Positions 48,989 through 58,025 of a DNA stretch of 64,000 bases are shown here, piece after piece (the first letter of the stretch is position 1; every line of letters begins with the position of its first letter). Source of the DNA: Gillisella terrae (GTDB taxonomy: Bacteria > Pseudomonadota > Alphaproteobacteria > Rhizobiales > Rhizobiaceae); contig NZ_SSOA01000003.1 of assembly GCF_004801395.1 (NCBI RefSeq), forward strand, positions 430,852 through 494,851, in the 5' to 3' direction. Below the pieces are notes generated by a model, which was not told where the DNA came from, searched no databases, and was given only the letters and a program-made list of their open reading frames with translations. The translations under genes were made by a program, and so were the position numbers.

Positions 48989-49306
48989 ACTCCATTTTGT
49001 TGAAAACGATCGGATTTATGGTTGTTTCTACCGCAATCAAGGCGATTGCGGGTTACGGAAAGGTTAATTTTTCTTCACAATCCGTTGACCTGTTCTGAAA
49101 CGCTTTTAGCATAGTCGGGTTATAATTTCAGCCCTGCACCACTGATCTGGCGCACGGGCCAAGGAATTCGACCCGTTCGCACCAATTTTTAGCGTTGATG
49201 TCGCAATTATGCTGCAATGCGGCATACACTTGATATTGCGCGGTTTTCAAAGGCTGCATTATGGTTTAAACCTGTGAAAATCACGGGGTGGAGAAAGAAG
49301 ACAGCG
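48989..49306. other. Gene-free interval upstream of ppdK
   Basis: 318 bp with no convincing gene. It holds one hairpin (CCGCAATC...GATTGCGG near 49032-49052) and the divergent promoters of the IalB gene and ppdK. Confidence 0.4.
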
Positions 49307-51988
49307 ATGGAGAAGTGGGTCTACACCTTTGGCGCTGGTTTGGCGGAGGGCGGCGCTGGGGACGTTGAAAAACTGGGTGGAAAAGGTGCCAATCTTGCCG
49401 AAATGGCCGGGCTTGGCCTGCCTGTGCCGCCGGGTTTGACCATTATTGCCGACGCCTGCACCTATTTTTACACCCATCAGCGCAATTTTCCCGATGAATT
49501 GAAGGCCCAAGTGCTCGACGGCATCGGCGGTGTTGAGGCCATCACTGGCCGCACCTTTGGCGATGCGCGCAATCCGCTGCTGTTGTCGGTGCGCTCTGGT
49601 GCGCGCTCTTCCATGCCGGGCATGATGGACACCGTGCTCAATCTCGGCCTCAATGACGAAACCGTGCAGGGCCTTGGCAAGGCCGCCGAGGACGACCGTT
49701 TTGCCTGGGACAGCTATCGCCGCTTTATTCAGATGTATAGCGATGTGGTGCTGGGGCTGGATCACGAGATTTTCGAGGAAATCCTCGACGATGAAAAAGC
49801 CCGCTTTGGCCACGAATTCGATACCGATCTGACCGCTGCGGAATGGCAACACGTGACCCGCATTTACAAGCAGATGATTGAGGATGAGCTGGGCGAGCCC
49901 TTTCCGCAAGACCCGCAGGTGCAGCTCTGGGGGGCCATCGGGGCGGTGTTTTCCAGCTGGATGAATGCCCGCGCTGTCACCTATCGGCAATTGCACAATA
50001 TTCCAGTGCATTGGGGTACGGCGGTCAATGTTCAGGCCATGGTGTTTGGCAATCTGGGCTCCACCTCGGCCACCGGCGTTGCCTTTACCCGCAATCCCTC
50101 CACCGGCGACAAAGAGCTTTACGGCGAATTTCTGGTCAATGCGCAGGGCGAAGATGTGGTGGCCGGCATTCGCACCCCGCAATCGCTGACAGAAGTGGCC
50201 CGGCTGGAATCCGGCTATGACAAGCCCGCCATGGAAAAGCTGATGCCGGAGGCTTTTGCCGAGTTTCTCTCCATCTGCAACCGGCTGGAAACCCATTATC
50301 AAGACATGCAGGACGTGGAGTTCACCATTGAGCGCGGCAAGCTGTGGATGCTGCAAACCCGCTCCGGCAAGCGCACCACCAAGGCGGCCATGAAAATCGC
50401 CGTGGATATGGTGGCGGAAGGCCTGATCAGCGAGGAGGAGGCAGTATCGCGCATTGAGCCATCGTCTCTCGATCAACTGCTGCACCCGACCATTGATCCG
50501 AGGGTTGCGCGCGAAGTGATTGGCGCGGGCCTTCCGGCCTCTCCGGGCGCGGCCACCGGCGAAATTGTGTTTACCGCCGAAGATGCGGTGTCTGCCAAGG
50601 AAGAGGGCCGCAAGGTTATTCTGGTGCGGATGGAAACCAGCCCGGAAGACATTCACGGCATGCATGCCGCCGAGGGCGTGCTGACCACCCGTGGCGGTAT
50701 GACCAGTCACGCCGCCGTGGTGGCGCGTGGCATGGGCATTCCCTGCGTTGCCGGGGCTGGCACCATGCGGGTCGATTTTCGCAATGGCGCGCTGATTGGC
50801 GTGGGCGTGCAGCTGAAAAAGGGCGATATCATCACCATTGATGGCTCATCCGGGCAGGTGCTGAAAGGCGCGGTGCCGATGTTGCAGCCGGAATTGTCGG
50901 GTGATTTTGCTAAAATCATGGCCTGGGCTGATAAAACCCGCCGCATGACGGTGCGTACCAATGCCGATACACCCGGCGATGCGCGCGCTGCCCGCTCTTT
51001 TGGCGCAGAGGGCATTGGCCTTTGCCGCACCGAACATATGTTTTTTGAAGGCGAGCGCATTCATGTGATGCGCGAGATGATTTTGGCCGAAGACGAGGCT
51101 GGTCGCCGCGCAGCCCTTGATAAGCTGTTGCCCATGCAGCGCTCAGACTTCACCGAGCTGTTTTCCATCATGCACGGCCTGCCGGTGACCATCCGTCTGC
51201 TGGACCCGCCCTTGCACGAGTTTTTGCCCAAAACCGAGCAGGAAATTGCCGAAGTTGCCAGCGCCATGGGCATGGAGCCACGGGCCCTTAGCCAACGGGT
51301 GGATGCCCTGCACGAATTTAACCCCATGCTCGGCCATCGCGGCTGTCGCCTGGCGATTTCCTATCCCGAAATTGCCGAAATGCAGGCGCGCGCCATTTTT
51401 GAAGCCGCCATCGCGGCCGCCCTTGAAACCGGTGAGCCGGTGGTGCCAGAAATCATGGTGCCACTGGTGGGGCTGCGCTCCGAGCTGGATTATGTGAAGG
51501 GCGTCATTGACGGCGTGGCGTCAGAAGTGATGCGCGAAGGGGCGCTGGAGATTTCCTATCTGGTCGGTACCATGATCGAGCTGCCGCGCGCAGCCATCCG
51601 CGCCCACGTCATTGCAGAAGCGGCAGAGTTTTTCTCGTTCGGCACCAATGACTTGACCCAGACCACCTTTGGCATGTCCCGCGATGATGCGGCGGCCTTT
51701 ATTCCAACCTATCAGAAAAAGGGCATTATCGAGCGCGACCCGTTTATCTCGCTGGACTTTGACGGGGTTGGCGAGTTGATCCGCATTGCTTCTGAGCGCG
51801 GACGCCAGACACGGCCTGATATGAAGCTTGGCATTTGCGGAGAGCATGGTGGTGACCCTACCTCGATTCATTTTTGCGAGGATGTCGGGTTGGATTATGT
51901 CTCGTGCTCGCCGTTTCGTGTGCCCATTGCAAGGCTTTCGGCAGCGCAAGCCACCATCAAGCAACAGCGCTTGGCACGTCCTGCGTAA
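49307..51988 (+). CDS. ppdK: Pyruvate, phosphate dikinase
   Basis: 893 residues. It interconverts pyruvate + ATP + Pi and PEP + AMP + PPi. N-terminal ATP-grasp region begins WVYTFGAG, with KGANLAEMAGLGLPVPPG and VRSGARSSMPGMMDTVLNLG; the swivelling phospho-His is His468 in GGMTSHAAVVARGMG; the C-terminal TIM barrel has FGTNDLTQTTFGMSRDD and GICGEHGGDP. ATG 49307 (MEKWVYTFG) fits homologues. In rhizobia it feeds central carbon flow between PEP and pyruvate. It is followed by a membrane-protein gene. Confidence 0.97.
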   Translation: MEKWVYTFGAGLAEGGAGDVEKLGGKGANLAEMAGLGLPVPPGLTIIADACTYFYTHQRNFPDELKAQVLDGIGGVEAITGRTFGDARNPLLLSVRSGARSSMPGMMDTVLNLGLNDETVQGLGKAAEDDRFAWDSYRRFIQMYSDVVLGLDHEIFEEILDDEKARFGHEFDTDLTAAEWQHVTRIYKQMIEDELGEPFPQDPQVQLWGAIGAVFSSWMNARAVTYRQLHNIPVHWGTAVNVQAMVFGNLGSTSATGVAFTRNPSTGDKELYGEFLVNAQGEDVVAGIRTPQSLTEVARLESGYDKPAMEKLMPEAFAEFLSICNRLETHYQDMQDVEFTIERGKLWMLQTRSGKRTTKAAMKIAVDMVAEGLISEEEAVSRIEPSSLDQLLHPTIDPRVAREVIGAGLPASPGAATGEIVFTAEDAVSAKEEGRKVILVRMETSPEDIHGMHAAEGVLTTRGGMTSHAAVVARGMGIPCVAGAGTMRVDFRNGALIGVGVQLKKGDIITIDGSSGQVLKGAVPMLQPELSGDFAKIMAWADKTRRMTVRTNADTPGDARAARSFGAEGIGLCRTEHMFFEGERIHVMREMILAEDEAGRRAALDKLLPMQRSDFTELFSIMHGLPVTIRLLDPPLHEFLPKTEQEIAEVASAMGMEPRALSQRVDALHEFNPMLGHRGCRLAISYPEIAEMQARAIFEAAIAAALETGEPVVPEIMVPLVGLRSELDYVKGVIDGVASEVMREGALEISYLVGTMIELPRAAIRAHVIAEAAEFFSFGTNDLTQTTFGMSRDDAAAFIPTYQKKGIIERDPFISLDFDGVGELIRIASERGRQTRPDMKLGICGEHGGDPTSIHFCEDVGLDYVSCSPFRVPIARLSAAQATIKQQRLARPA

Positions 51989-52064
51989 AGCGAGGGCCGT
52001 GACAAATCAGCGAGCGTGTGAGATAGCGGTGCGCTGAACCCGTGACCAGCAGGAGGCACAGCCG

Positions 52065-53048
52065 ATGAGCGCCGAAAGCCCAACATCGCCAAGCAGTAAA
52101 ACCTCCCGCAAACGCCGCCAAAAGGGCAGCAACGAGCCGAAAAGCCGCATCAAAGCGCCAAGCGAGCCGCAAGCAACGCGCAGCAAAATCCGGCAGGTGA
52201 TGAAAACCGACCGCTTTAAGGCTTCTGCGCTTCTGGCAGGGTTTGGCCTGTTTTTGCTGGCCGTGTCGCAAAGCTTCCCGCATGATTATGGTTTTGCCGA
52301 GCTGGGTGCGCTGTTTACCTTCTCGGTTTACGATCTGGTGCTGGCCATGCTGGGCATTGCCGTGGCCTGCGCCATGATGGATCGCGCAAAACAGTTTGTC
52401 ATCACCATCGGTACCTTCACGGGTGTTCTGGCCGTGATGCTGTTGTTTTTCGATCCGATTTTTAACACGATCCGCGATAGTGCGCTTGGCAATGTGCTCT
52501 ACCTGATCGCCCCCGTGGCCGTGGCCATCACCGGAGCCAGCCTGTGGCTATCCGGCAAATGGCGTGATCGAGGCATTCTGGCCTCTGTCATTATCGTCGC
52601 CTTTTCTTTCTCACTGTTTTTGGGCCTTGACGATTTCGGTGTTGGTATTCCGGTGTTTGCGATGTCCTCGGTACTGTCGGCGCTGTGGATCATCCTCGCC
52701 CCGGCCTTTCTGCTGCGCTGCTTCAAAGGTGAGTGGCTCAAAATCCCCTCCCGCATTCTCGGCAGCTGGCTTCTGGTTATCGCCATCATTGTCACGGTGT
52801 CGCTCTACGTGCCATTGCCCATCAAAACCCAACCGGGGACCGACCTTGGCCAGCCGAACCTCTCCGTTGACGGCGAAGACCCCGGTTTGGATGACCCCGC
52901 TTATCAAGACAAAGGCGCTTACGGCACTATGAATTCTGACGGCCCCATCCCGGATTTCCTAAAAGAAGATCCGGACACCGAGGCCAAGCCAGACCCCAAT
53001 GCACCATCGGTGTTTGATGGGTTGAAGACGCCGAAAATCGGGGGCTGA
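52065..53048 (+). CDS. Membrane protein of unknown function
   Basis: 327 residues. A Ser/Lys/Arg-rich N-terminal tail (~45 residues) is followed by about seven hydrophobic segments (starting ALLAGFGLFLLAVSQS) and a Pro/Asp-rich C-terminal tail ending FDGLKTPKIGG. I do not recognise a family. ATG 52065 has AGGAGG at good spacing. It lies 76 bp after ppdK on the same strand and may be co-transcribed. Confidence 0.6.
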   Translation: MSAESPTSPSSKTSRKRRQKGSNEPKSRIKAPSEPQATRSKIRQVMKTDRFKASALLAGFGLFLLAVSQSFPHDYGFAELGALFTFSVYDLVLAMLGIAVACAMMDRAKQFVITIGTFTGVLAVMLLFFDPIFNTIRDSALGNVLYLIAPVAVAITGASLWLSGKWRDRGILASVIIVAFSFSLFLGLDDFGVGIPVFAMSSVLSALWIILAPAFLLRCFKGEWLKIPSRILGSWLLVIAIIVTVSLYVPLPIKTQPGTDLGQPNLSVDGEDPGLDDPAYQDKGAYGTMNSDGPIPDFLKEDPDTEAKPDPNAPSVFDGLKTPKIGG

Positions 53049-53104
53049 GGCTTTCCGCTCCTGCATAATTCCTTACCGCGCGGTGCGCCATAGAGGGCGC
53101 AGGG

Positions 53105-53153
53105 CACTCTAAAGTCTGTGAGGTTCAAATTGGACCTCACAGACTTTAGAGTG
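53105..53153. repeat. 20-bp perfect inverted repeat in the ppdK-fdhA gap
   Basis: 53105-53124 pairs exactly with 53134-53153 around a 9-base loop. The half-site motif AGTCTGTGAGGTTCAA is close to those at 22047 and 22327, so this is another mosaic module. A RIME fragment (CTGCATAATTCCTTA, 53061-53075) precedes it. The rest of 53049-53419 has no gene; GGAGGAG at its end serves fdhA. Confidence 0.7.
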
Positions 53154-53419
53154 TGACGGCTATTTGAAATCAACCGGCTGTCGTCTTCGCGCCGCGTCGA
53201 TGTCGTTTTCATTGCCCCTATCGGTCATCGGACATGGTCTACTGACGATGTTACAGAGATCACGTCGTATGCCAGTGGGAGCGGAGCCCGGCATGGTTCG
53301 CCTGTTGGCGAACAAAGGCGTTAGACGATCCGGTTTGCACGGGAGGCAGACCGTTTGAGGAGATCAGTCACCGGCATTGCGGCGGCGGATCGAATGGGAC
53401 ATTCAAAGGAGGAGTAAAC

Positions 53420-54604
53420 ATGAGCAAAAATAGAGGCGTTGTCTATTTGCGGCCCGGCAAGGTCGAAGTGCGGGACATCGACGATCCGAAGCTGGAGGCC
53501 CCGGACGGACGGCGGATCGAGCACGGTGTTATTCTGAAAGTCATCTCGACCAATATTTGCGGCTCTGACCAGCACATGGTGCGTGGCAGAACAACCGCCA
53601 TGCCCGGTCTGGTGCTGGGCCACGAAATCACCGGCGAGGTGATTGAAAAGGGCATTGATGTCGAGATGCTCGAGATTGGCGATATCGTGTCGGTGCCCTT
53701 CAACGTTGCCTGCGGGCGCTGCCGCTGCTGCAAGTCGCAGGATACCGGCGTCTGCCTCACCGTTAATCCCGAGCGCGCCGGTGGCGCTTATGGCTATGTG
53801 GACATGGGTGGCTGGATTGGTGGACAGGCCCGCTATGTCACCATTCCTTACGCCGATTTCAACCTGCTGAAATTCCCCGACCGCGACAAGGCCATGTCGA
53901 AAATCCGCGATCTGACAATGCTCTCCGACATTCTCCCAACCGGCTTTCACGGCGCGGTGCGCGCGGGTGTCGGGGTTGGCTCCACGGTCTATGTTGCGGG
54001 CGCTGGCCCGGTTGGTCTCGCAGCAGCGGCTTCGGCCCGTATTCTTGGTGCCGCCGTGGTGATGATCGGCGACTTCAACAAAGATCGTCTGGCTCACGCA
54101 GCTAAAGTCGGGTTTGAGCCAATCGATCTTTCGAAGAGCGATCGGCTGGGCGACATGATTGCCGAGGTTGTTGGCACCAATGAGGTCGATAGTGCCATCG
54201 ATGCCGTTGGTTTTGAGGCACGCGGCCACGCTGGCGGCGAGCAGCCTGCCATTGTGCTCAACCAGATGATGGAAATCACCAGAGCCGCCGGATCTATCGG
54301 CATTCCGGGTCTCTACGTGACAGAAGATCCCGGTGCCGCCGAGAACGCCGCCAAGCACGGCAATCTCTCGCTCCGCTTCGGCCTCGGTTGGGCCAAGGCG
54401 CAATCCTTCCACACGGGTCAGACGCCGGTGCTGAAATACAATCGCCAGCTCATGCAAGCCATCCTGCATGACCGCCTGCCGATCGCCGACATCGTCAATG
54501 CAAAGATCATCCCGCTGGAAGAAGCCGTGCAGGGCTACGAGAGTTTCGACCAGGGTGCTGCAACGAAATTCGTGCTCGATCCCCATGGTGGCTTGGCTGC
54601 CTGA
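53420..54604 (+). CDS. fdhA: Glutathione-independent formaldehyde dehydrogenase
   Basis: 394 residues, zinc medium-chain dehydrogenase. The zinc site is in ISTNICGSDQHMVRGRT and LGHEITGEV. Structural zinc cysteines are in CGRCRCCKSQDTGVC, and the NAD fold has YVAGAGPVGLAAAASARILGA. The fdhA/FALDH type does not need added glutathione. It oxidises formaldehyde to formate. ATG 53420 follows GGAGGAG. The gene is single and ends in a terminator. Confidence 0.92.
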   Translation: MSKNRGVVYLRPGKVEVRDIDDPKLEAPDGRRIEHGVILKVISTNICGSDQHMVRGRTTAMPGLVLGHEITGEVIEKGIDVEMLEIGDIVSVPFNVACGRCRCCKSQDTGVCLTVNPERAGGAYGYVDMGGWIGGQARYVTIPYADFNLLKFPDRDKAMSKIRDLTMLSDILPTGFHGAVRAGVGVGSTVYVAGAGPVGLAAAASARILGAAVVMIGDFNKDRLAHAAKVGFEPIDLSKSDRLGDMIAEVVGTNEVDSAIDAVGFEARGHAGGEQPAIVLNQMMEITRAAGSIGIPGLYVTEDPGAAENAAKHGNLSLRFGLGWAKAQSFHTGQTPVLKYNRQLMQAILHDRLPIADIVNAKIIPLEEAVQGYESFDQGAATKFVLDPHGGLAA

Positions 54605-54631
54605 CCGACAGAGCCGAACCTGATGAAAGAA

Positions 54632-54661
54632 AGGGCCGGGCAGCAGTGCTCGGCCTTTTTT
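54632..54661 (+). terminator. Terminator after fdhA
   Basis: GGCCGGGCA (54634-54642) pairs with TGCTCGGCC (54647-54655) with one wobble, followed by TTTTTT. Confidence 0.75.
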
Positions 54662-54662
54662 A

Positions 54663-54769
54663 CTGCATAATTCCTTAAATCGGAATCGATTTACGGAGAA
54701 AATTATGCAGCAGCTTAAAAGTGCTACAGCGTCCTTTGTGCGCCCAAATATGGCGCACAAAGGACGCTG
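54663..54769. repeat. RIME-like element, copy in opposite orientation
   Basis: Same two modules as at 4405 but reversed: CTGCATAATT hairpin first, then ACAGCGTCCTTTGTGCGCC pairing with GGCGCACAAAGGACGCTGT. It is flanked by TA at 54661-54662 and 54770-54771, as in the 4405 copy. Confidence 0.8.
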
Positions 54770-54899
54770 TATTGATGCCGATTGAGAGTTTATGCGTGAA
54801 ATGTGGGAGGCGGCGTTCGGATCAAGAGGACGCAAAAACAACAATCCGGAGCGCCGCGCGCTAAATGCGGAATTTTTTTGTAAAACAACTGCTTAAGGC

Positions 54900-54976
54900 T
54901 GGTCGGAGTGAGATGATTCGAACATCCGACCCCCACGTCCCGAACGTGGTGCGCTACCAGACTGCGCTACACTCCG
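54900..54976 (-). tRNA. tRNA-Pro (CGG anticodon)
   Basis: 77 nt with CCA encoded. On the minus strand: acceptor CGGAGTG...CACTCCG, D-loop AGCGCAGTCTGGTAGCGC, anticodon loop TTCGGGA (anticodon CGG), T-arm with GTTCGAATC. It has its own promoter (54992-55020). It is the downstream member of a tRNA-Pro pair now separated by an insertion. Confidence 0.95.
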
Positions 54977-54991
54977 TGACCAGTGATGCTG

Positions 54992-55020
54992 GATATAAAC
55001 CAAGCTTTTTGGGCTTTCAA
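54992..55020 (-). promoter_or_regulatory. Promoter of tRNA-Pro(CGG)
   Basis: On the minus strand TTGAAA, 17 bases, then TATATC, ~15 bases before the tRNA. It is a near-consensus sigma70-type pair. Confidence 0.65.
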
Positions 55021-55087
55021 GAAGTGTAAGCGGGATGTCATGCAAAAAAAATATCACATTTTGCGGTAGCGCAAATGCACAAAAGCA

Positions 55088-55112
55088 CGGCATTAGGTAG
55101 CAAAAACCACCA
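55088..55112 (+). repeat. Left terminal inverted repeat
   Basis: 25 bp, exact reverse complement of 58026-58050. Confidence 0.9.
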
Positions 55113-55166
55113 GACTTGAAATGGCATCCCGACTACCCTGGTTTCCGGTGAAAAACGGAGCCTCGA

Positions 55167-55628
55167 ATGAGTGTAGCGTACGAGTTGAAACAGAAGCGAG
55201 TCGCCTTAACTGACAGGCTGCAGCAGCTTGAAAGGGAGCGGGTAGACATTCAGGAACTAATGAGAGCGCTGGACCGCGTCATCCTGAGCTACGAGCCCGA
55301 CTATCAGGGATCGGCGCTGACGGGATATGAACAGGGTAACCGCTCTCGAAAGGCAAAGCCGTTATCGTCGGAGGTGAAAGCGGCCCTGAACGGCGTAAAC
55401 AAGCGCCAAGCGGTCTTGGAGGTCCTGCGCGAAGCAGGAGAACCGATTTCGGTGACCGACTGCGCGGCGAAATTTGCCTCTAAGCTCGAAATCCCGAGCG
55501 AGCCAGCCAATCTCTCGGATATCGCACACCGCCTGTCGGCGGTCCTGACCCAACTGACGACTGCGGGACGCGTGCGGCAGTCCGGCCAGTTCGACGGACG
55601 TAAGGTTCTCTGGGAGATCGCTGCTTAA
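55167..55628 (+). CDS. Passenger protein: coiled coil plus winged-helix-like domain, unknown function
   Basis: 153 residues. The first ~48 residues are a predicted coiled coil (YELKQKRVALTDRLQQLERE...). After a basic linker (RSRKAKPLS), residues ~75-153 look like a winged helix (NKRQAVLEVLREAG, IAHRLSAVLTQLTTAGRVRQSG). I do not recognise a named family. Its stop overlaps the convergent transposase stop by 3 bp, so the two are tightly arranged. It starts just inside the left inverted repeat, so it belongs to the element; a DNA-binding or transposition-accessory role is guessed. Confidence 0.65.
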   Translation: MSVAYELKQKRVALTDRLQQLERERVDIQELMRALDRVILSYEPDYQGSALTGYEQGNRSRKAKPLSSEVKAALNGVNKRQAVLEVLREAGEPISVTDCAAKFASKLEIPSEPANLSDIAHRLSAVLTQLTTAGRVRQSGQFDGRKVLWEIAA

Positions 55629-56650
55629 CCTTCCCAGATCAGGTCGGGCGGCTTGTTGCCCTGCCAGTATCCGCAAAGATAGCGTGACGTCGGGCGAGAC
55701 AGTGCCTGGCCCAGCACCTGGAACGTATGACTGCAATTGCTCACGTGTCGGCAATCCTCGCGCCATGCGAGTTCGGCCACGTACCAGTCGAAGTATCTCA
55801 ACGAAAACCGATGGTGAATGCCGACATAAGCCCGTTGGACCCGCGAGAAGAAACTCTCGACCTGGTTGGTGTTCGTGCCATCGTCGGTCTGATAGGCCTT
55901 TGAGTGGTTGACGCGCTCCAGCTTGTTCAAGCCAGCCAGGTCGTTATAGCTGCCGTGCTCGTCCGCGAAGACCGTTGCTTCCCTCGAGACGTGATCACGG
56001 ACGGCAGCCCAGGCTGCGTTACTGTCTTCGTCTCGGATGATCCGGGTGAACGTCTGCCCTCCCAGTCCGCGCTGGCGGATCGCAAGAGCGCACAGACGCT
56101 TCATGTTCTGGTATTTCTTGAGGCGGCGGTCGATGCGATCCTCGGCCTTGTTTTCAGGGCGGATGTGGCCGCCAGCGTACTTGCCGTCAATCTCCACCTC
56201 GCCATCCAGCACCATCTCCTCCCTGCGCCAGGCGATCGCCTCGCGCAGCTTCATCAGGAGAACCCAAGCGGTCTTGTACTGAACACCGATCTCGCGCGAG
56301 AGCTGGAGTGCCGCCTTGCCTTTCACCGAGTTCGCCGAGAACCAGATGGCGATAAGCATCTTCTTGAAGCTCAGCTTCCGCGCATGAAAGACTGTGCCCG
56401 AGGTGACGCTGAACACGGCCTTACAGGTCCTCTCTGTACACTTGAAGCGGTTGCGGCTCATCGTATGGCAGCGCAGCGTTCCACACTTAGGGCAGTAAGG
56501 CTCACCCTCCGTCTCTTGCCAGCGCAGGCGCTTAAACCAGTTGTAGGCAGTCGTATCCCGCATCTTGGCGAGATCGAGCACCGTGAGCGTTCGGCACTCT
56601 GGCGACAGCAGGAAATGCTGGCCCTTGGGCGTGTCGTCGGGGTTCGCCAT
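55625..56650 (-). CDS. IS1595/ISXO2-type transposase
   Basis: 341 residues. N-terminal zinc ribbon: CPKCG (53-57) and CTERTC (71-76) separated by CHTMSRNRFK. A helix-turn-helix-like part follows (AALQLSREIGVQYKTAWVLLMKLREAI). The catalytic DDE/N-type residues are Asp155 (EIDGKYAGGH), Asp230 (VFADEHGSYNDL) and the NQVESFFSRVQR region (Asn262/Glu265), as in ISXO2-like domains. It looks intact and without frameshift. It is the only transposase in the element and cuts and joins its ends. Confidence 0.9.
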   Translation of the reverse strand: MANPDDTPKGQHFLLSPECRTLTVLDLAKMRDTTAYNWFKRLRWQETEGEPYCPKCGTLRCHTMSRNRFKCTERTCKAVFSVTSGTVFHARKLSFKKMLIAIWFSANSVKGKAALQLSREIGVQYKTAWVLLMKLREAIAWRREEMVLDGEVEIDGKYAGGHIRPENKAEDRIDRRLKKYQNMKRLCALAIRQRGLGGQTFTRIIRDEDSNAAWAAVRDHVSREATVFADEHGSYNDLAGLNKLERVNHSKAYQTDDGTNTNQVESFFSRVQRAYVGIHHRFSLRYFDWYVAELAWREDCRHVSNCSHTFQVLGQALSRPTSRYLCGYWQGNKPPDLIWEG

Positions 56651-57123
56651 GCCTCAACCACTCCGCGATCCGGAGTAAGCTCGGGCGTATTTCCAAGCCC
56701 CCGCCCAAGGCACTGACGGCCAACACCGCCGCGTTCGGACGATGGACAGAGGTAGTGATGGCGTTGATGGTCATGTTCAGGCTCCAGAAGTCGACGGCAG
56801 GCACAGCGGATCTGCGGCCGAAAATGACCGCGCGGAGATCAGAGCTGTATCCGTATCTTTCTGAACATGACTAGGTTCTTATCTGGAATCCTCCCCGGAG
56901 TCGATCGGGACGAGGCGCAAATGGTTAATCGAAGAGAACTGTCACACGCGCCCTGCTGCCTTGCATTCGGCTAAGCGACCTTCAAACGTTCATACCAACG
57001 AACGAGCATTCGTTTTTGTCGTGTATATGAACCATTTTTCAACCGAAAGCGCGTAATGGTCACTTCCTACAGATTTCAAAAGAAAAGGCTTGCTCAGATG
57101 AACCATTTTTGGTACACATCGTT
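56651..57123. promoter_or_regulatory. Gene-free regulatory interval of the element
   Basis: 473 bp without a credible gene. The direct repeat ATGAACCATTTTT occurs at 57027-57039 and 57098-57110, just before the toxin start. It encloses an inverted ACCA/TGGT pattern and could be the operator of the antitoxin. CATGTTCAG near 56771 is inverted as CTGAACATG near 56863. The transposase promoter also lies here. Confidence 0.5.
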
Positions 57124-57522
57124 ATGAAGAAAGCAGTCGATCGCCCCAAGAAGACAATCGTCGCGGAATTCTATCAGACGCCGAGAGGTAAGGAACCTGT
57201 TCGAGAATGGCTTAAAACCCTGACGTTTGATGAGCGCAAAGCGATAGCGGCCGATGTTCGAACGACTGAGTATGGATGGCCTTTGGGGATGCCGACTTGC
57301 GATAGCTTTGGCGACGGCCTTTGGGAGGTTAGAACCAGTCTCAGCGATAAAATCGCCAGGGTGTTCTTCTACATGGAAGGATCGCGAATGATCCTTTTGC
57401 ACGGGATCATTAAGAAAGATCAGGTGCCACCGAAAGTCGACGTCGATACTGCACGTGATAGGAAACGAGAGTCCGAACGAAGACTTGAGCAATTGAAGAA
57501 GAAAAAGGAGCGCAAAAAATGA
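57124..57522 (+). CDS. RelE/HigB-type (Gp49-like) toxin
   Basis: 132 residues from ATG 57124; a TTG at 57109 is less likely. It has the phage-derived Gp49/HigB fold: TPRGKEPVREWLKTLTFDERKAIAADV, LWEVRTSLSDKIARVFFYMEGSRMILLHGIIKKDQ. Such proteins are mRNA interferases acting with ribosomes. The C-terminus is unusually long and Lys/Glu-rich (RKRESERRLEQLKKKKERKK). It overlaps the antitoxin start (ATGA). The toxin-first order is that of higBA. Confidence 0.87.
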   Translation: MKKAVDRPKKTIVAEFYQTPRGKEPVREWLKTLTFDERKAIAADVRTTEYGWPLGMPTCDSFGDGLWEVRTSLSDKIARVFFYMEGSRMILLHGIIKKDQVPPKVDVDTARDRKRESERRLEQLKKKKERKK

Positions 57523-57842
57523 GCGAAGATGACCTGATTAGCCCAATTGGTTCGAGCTTTGAGAGCTTCTTGGAAGAAGAGGGCATCCTTAACGAAGTTG
57601 ATGAACTCGCCATCAAAAGAGTTATTGCTTGGCAAATGGAACAGAACATCGCCAAGCGGGGAATGTCAAAGTCGGAATTCGCGGAGGCGATGCAAACGAG
57701 TCGGACGCAGGTGAATCGCTTGCTTGATCCGGTGAACACGAGCATCTCGATGCACACCCTGTGCAGGGCTGCGGCCGTGTTCGGCAAAACGCTCCGTATC
57801 GAGTTCGTGGACAGGGAAGAGAAGCAACACATAGCTGCTTGA
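57519..57842 (+). CDS. XRE-family (HigA-like) antitoxin
   Basis: 107 residues. The helix-turn-helix is near the C-terminal half: NIAKRGMSKSEFAEAMQTSRTQVNRLLDPVN, followed by LCRAAAVFGKTLRIEF, typical of HigA/Xre antitoxins beside Gp49-type toxins. The N-terminal part is acidic and would wrap the toxin. The start overlaps the toxin stop, so translation is coupled. It probably represses the operon through the repeats at 57027 and 57098. Confidence 0.88.
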   Translation: MSEDDLISPIGSSFESFLEEEGILNEVDELAIKRVIAWQMEQNIAKRGMSKSEFAEAMQTSRTQVNRLLDPVNTSISMHTLCRAAAVFGKTLRIEFVDREEKQHIAA

Positions 57843-58025
57843 TCGCCGAGTGCCAAAAACTGATTAAAGGCCGACCGCTCGCCAAGTGGTCGGCCTCTAA
57901 CTTTGGAGCACGAACTCCAATTCCGCTTCGGCCCAGAGCCATCGCCTGTTGCCGCCCACCAACGCCAGCATAAAAAGTTGGATTGGCGGAAATTTCTCTT
58001 TTAGTTCAAACCTTTAAGCAACAAT

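Noticed and set aside
53164..53358. 64-codon plus-strand frame upstream of fdhA
   Set aside because: No ribosome site or motif; it lies in a promoter/repeat region.
56532..56804. Minus-strand 90-codon frame overlapping the start of the transposase
   Set aside because: It overlaps the zinc-ribbon coding part in another frame, has no motif and no ribosome site.
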